A stretch of DNA of 64,000 nucleotides, from positions 10,064,280 to 10,128,279 of the forward strand of contig NC_080710.1 of the NCBI RefSeq assembly GCF_019097595.1. Direction: 5' to 3'. How positions within the stretch are numbered: the stretch's first letter is position 1; every line of letters begins with the position of its first letter. This stretch comes from Hemibagrus wyckioides. Lineage: Eukaryota; Chordata; Actinopteri; Siluriformes; Bagridae. Shown piece after piece: positions 60,679-64,000 of this stretch. The translations under genes were made by a program, and so were the position numbers. The notes beneath the pieces were generated by a model. The model was given only the letters and a program-made list of their open reading frames with translations, did not search any database and was not told the origin of the DNA.

Positions 60679-62721
60679 ATGCTGTGTGCAGCACGGAGGA
60701 GTAACGTGTGTCAGCCTGCAGCGCTGATCCTAGGCCTGCTCTCTCTGGCTCAAATTCTTCCAGCTTCAGAGCAACTCGAGTGCGAGGAAAGCTTCTACAG
60801 AAACACCCCCCCACAGCTGGTCACCGAGTCGGGCCTGGAGAGGAGATGCCACAGCCTGGGAGCCGGGCGCACTTTTGTTTCACTTTATGACCCTGGACAC
60901 CAGTCGAACGTCTACACGGCTCTGCACCTGGGCCAGCACAATGTATGGGGCAAAGGAACAAGTGAGGAGTTGGTGAGAAGATTTGTTTTTCTAGTTCTTT
61001 CCATTGCTAAAATTGCTGTGAGGAGCCCAAGCTGTAACTGTAATTTAATTGTGCCTCCTCCTCCTGCTTGGTGGTAAATCACATTTTGTTGCAGATGGCT
61101 TTATGATTGTGCCTGATATGAGTTTGTCCTCTGGATGTATAGAAGCAGTTTAATATAGAGAGAAATGAAGCTTCTAGAGAATTCCATGGCTTCCAAATGA
61201 AGCGTGTATATAAAGATATTTAGTGTGCTTATGAAAAAGCTGACTAGGGAATCGATGTGAAGCTTAGGCTTAGAACAAAACACAAACTACAGCAAAATTT
61301 CTTAATGACGCTTCACCCGTTTAATGAAAGGAGCCATTTAGAGCCATTGCATACATTTGTGTCTCAGAACAGCTTCTTTCTTCTTTCATTCAGCCACAAA
61401 GGAAACTTTTCTTTTCTTGCTGCTATGTAGCAATGCTGGAAGTGCTAGAAAGCTGTACAAGAGAAACAATGCATGGCATGATTGGCCTGATCTTTTCTAT
61501 TATTGAGATTTAAAGAAAGATAACATATTTTTTGTGTCCTCAAATGCTCTGCAGGACAAACCGAACGAGACAGAAGACATCCCGGCTTTGTACAAGAAGA
61601 CCCAGGATGTAGCTTCATCGCAATCAGCTTCTCCTTTCCACAAACTGGATGCTCTTATTGCAGAGGTGGTAGAAAGCAGGACCGTGCCACGGTGCTCTAA
61701 AGCAGGAGGAAGCGTGTACGTTCAGAGCGGCATGGGTGGGCTGAGCCAGACGAAGGCAGATGTGCTGTGGTCAGCGGCGTGCTGCGATGTTCCCAGTGGA
61801 CAAGGCAGCTTTGGTATCGGAATGGTCCAGAACGGTGAAGGAGAGCTGAAGCTGATGAGCGTGAAAGAGCTGGAGGAACTGCTGGGCGTTAAGGAGCTTT
61901 TCTCAGGTGGGTGTGGAGAGGCAGGAAGTCTTGAAGAACATGCACTAGAAATCAGTGAAGTTTCTGATGAAGACCCAGACGCAGACGCAGACAGAGCTGA
62001 GACGGACAAAAGCACCAAAGAGGACAAGGTGACCCACAGGACAGCAGATAGAGCCAAGTCTGATCCCAGCCAGGAAGAAAGCGCTAATGAAACAGAAAGC
62101 TCAGAGTCTCAAGGGGACAGCGTTATCGTCTACGTCCTGTCTTCTGTCATCCGTCTCCTGTACGCCCCTATCTCTCCGGTTGTCTCCACCCTGACCAACC
62201 TGCCCTATCAAGTCTGTTACGTCTTGCAGGAGGACGCCGCTGTCCTGGCATCGGTTCCCCGCGACAGCTTCAGTTTGGTTCAGAACCTGGGATCTGGTGT
62301 AGTTTCGGGTGTTGAGAACGTAGGCAGCGTCGCGTATCAAGTTGGGGAGCATAGCGTGTGCTCGCTCTACACGTTTATAAGCACGTTAGTAGGCACTCTT
62401 CTGCTCTCATGCCAGGAGGGACTGGCAGGTACAGGAACGCTAATGGGTGATGTTCTGGGGCTGGTGATCGGTGCATTGGGTGAGCTCGGGGAGTTTGGCA
62501 CTGAGGTTATAATGCACATGTGCCAGGGGGTTGGTAGGTACGCGGGTGCAGTGGGTTCAGAGATGGGTGAACAGGGCATGTCAATAGGCCAAGGGATAGG
62601 CAACCTGGCATGGAGGGGACAGAAGGGAATTGGGCATGTGATTAGTACGGTGTTGGGCATTGTTGGGGGAATGCTGGGAAACACAGTGGAAAACATACAG
62701 GAAGCTTTCAGCAGGGAGTGA
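60679..62721 (+). CDS. ENDOD1-like secreted/membrane protein with a truncated nuclease domain
   Basis: Two coding exons, 60679-60972 and 61555-62721, join in phase 0 to give 486 residues. Translation begins at the ATG of MLCAARRSNVCQPAAL; residues 1 to about 31 are a signal peptide. The next part resembles the start of the ENDOD1 nuclease-like domain: CEESFYRNTPPQ, a second Cys, then FVSLYDPGHQSNVYTAL. The end of that domain is also clear: GGSVYVQSG, VLWSAACCDVPSG and LMSVKELEELLG. Between them I would expect the stretch with the RGH/RGQ-type catalytic motif and TLTN segment, and it is absent. Instead a roughly 60-residue linker (KPNETEDIPALYKK) joins the two parts. An acidic region (about 240-300) is followed by a long hydrophobic, Gly-rich C-terminus. 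The intron 60973-61554 shows no skipped exon. Nuclease activity is therefore unlikely; the family assignment is by motif memory. Confidence 0.8.
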
Positions 62722-63200
62722 GAGAGCAGGAGGTATTTTTGTTTTGTGCATGAGTGCATGGAGCTGGTGCGAGCTTATTTATACTGCATTACATCATAGC
62801 CAGAGTCTTACTGCTGAAATGCAATCTGCACAAAAATACCTATGGCTCTTAAATGGAAAGATTTGGGACGGACATGAAGGTCTCGTTTGGATTTGAAGGA
62901 TTATTGATTTGATATGTAAAATAAACGTGAGTGCCATCATCATAATAAGACCGTGATGTAAGCTTTTATACTGTGCGATATTATGCAGCTCAGTCTCGTC
63001 CTCTTTAATTGTTTTTGTTTAATTGTCCGGCTTTGCCTTGGTGACCCTGGTTGTAAAGCTAAATATCAGAATCTGTAACATTAAAAACCTGGTGTTCAGT
63101 GTCAGCCATCTGAGTGTTTTGTGCCCAGTCATCTCTTCAGTGAAACTGAGATCCCTCTGCACCAAATCCAACCTGATCCATGTCTGAATAAAAGATTGTT
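62722..63200 (+). other. 3'UTR of the ENDOD1-like gene
   Basis: Two candidate polyadenylation signals, AATAAA at 62920-62925 and 63187-63192, suggest alternative 3' ends about 200 and 470 nt past the stop. Confidence 0.55.
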
Positions 63201-63674
63201 TCATGGATTTTGGATCCTCATGTCATTTATTCTGCTAAATCTTTTTTTAATGTACATTTCTAAGTTGTGGGGGGAAAAAAATGTATTTTTGTGAAGGAAA
63301 GTCTTTACAGTAAGTGCTTACAGGATCGCCAGGGAATCTCTGTCAAAGGGTAAATGTTCTAAAAGCATCTTTATGATAGGAAGACACTCTGCTGTAGGGT
63401 TGTACATAAAACCGTTACCCAGAGGAGCATCTTTTTAATGTTTTAAAGAATAAACTGCAGATTCATCATTATTAGGGTAAGCAATGTAAGCAGAATATAA
63501 CATGAAAGGACAGAATTTATTTTCATTTTCTGATTGCGTGTAAAAGCATAAAACCAAAAGGAACAATGACTATGAGGTGATGTGTGTGTGTTGTATACCT
63601 ACTAAACAGTTTTCTAATACAGTCAGTGATCTAATGCTCAAAAAGCTTTACTTATTATTATTATTTATGTATTA

Positions 63675-63985
63675 TTTCTATCCAGCCATCCATTTCCTGT
63701 AGCACTTTTCCTATACTGGTTCACTGGGATCCTGGAATCTGTCTCAGCAGACTCTGGGTACAAGGTGGGGGACACCCTGGATGGGGCGTTAACTTGTCAC
63801 AGGGCACAATCACACCCATTTAGAACAATTTAGAGATGATGATCAGCCTATAAAGAATGTCTTTGAACTTGGAGAGGAAACTGGACTAACCACAGGAATC
63901 CCACAAAGCATAGGGAGAAACTACAAACTGTACACACTCCAGGAAGAGGTGGGAATCAAACCCCCAACCCTGAGAGTCAAAGCCC
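63675..63985 (+). repeat. dispersed repeat (CATCCATTTCCTGTAGC family), near full length
   Basis: CCATCCATTTCCTGTAGCAC leads through GGGGGACACCCTGGATGGGG, CACAGGGCACAATCACACCC and GTCTTTGAACTTGGAGAGG to GGAATCAAACCCCCAACCC. A truncated copy is at 23445-23605. The sequence before it (63200-63674) shows no gene. Confidence 0.7.
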
Positions 63986-64000
63986 CCTTCTGCATTATTT

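Noticed and set aside
60967..60968. Alternative donor ACAA|GTGAGG in the ENDOD1-like first exon
   Set aside because: It leaves phase 1, which does not match the phase-0 acceptor at 61555. The donor at 60973 does.

Overview
This window is nuclear DNA from a teleost fish. It has small exons with GT/AG introns, abundant microsatellites, Tc1-like elements, an L1-type LINE and tRNA-type SINEs. The interspersed repeats resemble those I associate with ostariophysan fish, perhaps catfish. That species guess is an inference; no marker in the window fixes it.

There are five protein-coding loci. (1) 209-12283 (+): most of mdc1, the DNA-damage mediator, with the SDTD repeats, TQ-x-F/Y motifs, a long charged helix and the C-terminal tandem BRCT. 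The exons encoding the N-terminal FHA domain lie upstream of the window. (2) 27666-36013 (+): a single-pass membrane protein with three Ig-like domains that lack the usual disulfide cysteines, plus a Pro/Ser/Thr/Lys-rich cytoplasmic tail. I cannot name it. A CpG-rich segment with a candidate non-coding first exon lies at about 19640-19929. (3) 41826-46659 (-): a TRIM-like coiled-coil plus PRY/SPRY gene with the standard TRIM exon sizes but no RING or B-box exon that I can find. (4) 49538-57279 (+): complete ino80e, a subunit of the INO80 chromatin remodeller. (5) 60679-62721 (+): a secreted or membrane ENDOD1-like protein whose nuclease domain lacks its central catalytic section.

Mobile DNA fills much of the rest. 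At 12884-19411 lies a full-length but mutated L1-type LINE on the minus strand, flanked by a 10-bp target-site duplication. A Tc1/mariner element (16976-18223) sits between its ORF1 and ORF2. The Tc1 has perfect 29-bp inverted repeats, a TA duplication and an intact 343-aa DD34E transposase. Decayed Tc1-like copies occupy introns of mdc1, the Ig gene, the TRIM-like gene and ino80e. A pair of related terminal-inverted-repeat elements sits in mdc1 introns, and two pogo/Tigger-like elements lie in and beyond ino80e. A 42-bp minisatellite at about 24062-25000 appears to have grown out of a dispersed repeat whose unexpanded copy is at about 26405-26665.

The five genes are not an operon or a pathway. 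mdc1 and ino80e both act on chromatin and DNA repair, but I see no sign that they are co-regulated. The sequence points most worth following are the cysteine-less Ig receptor, the nested Tc1-in-L1, the RING-less TRIM-like gene, the ENDOD1-like protein without a catalytic core, and a (TG)n tract that replaces the polypyrimidine tract at one ino80e acceptor.
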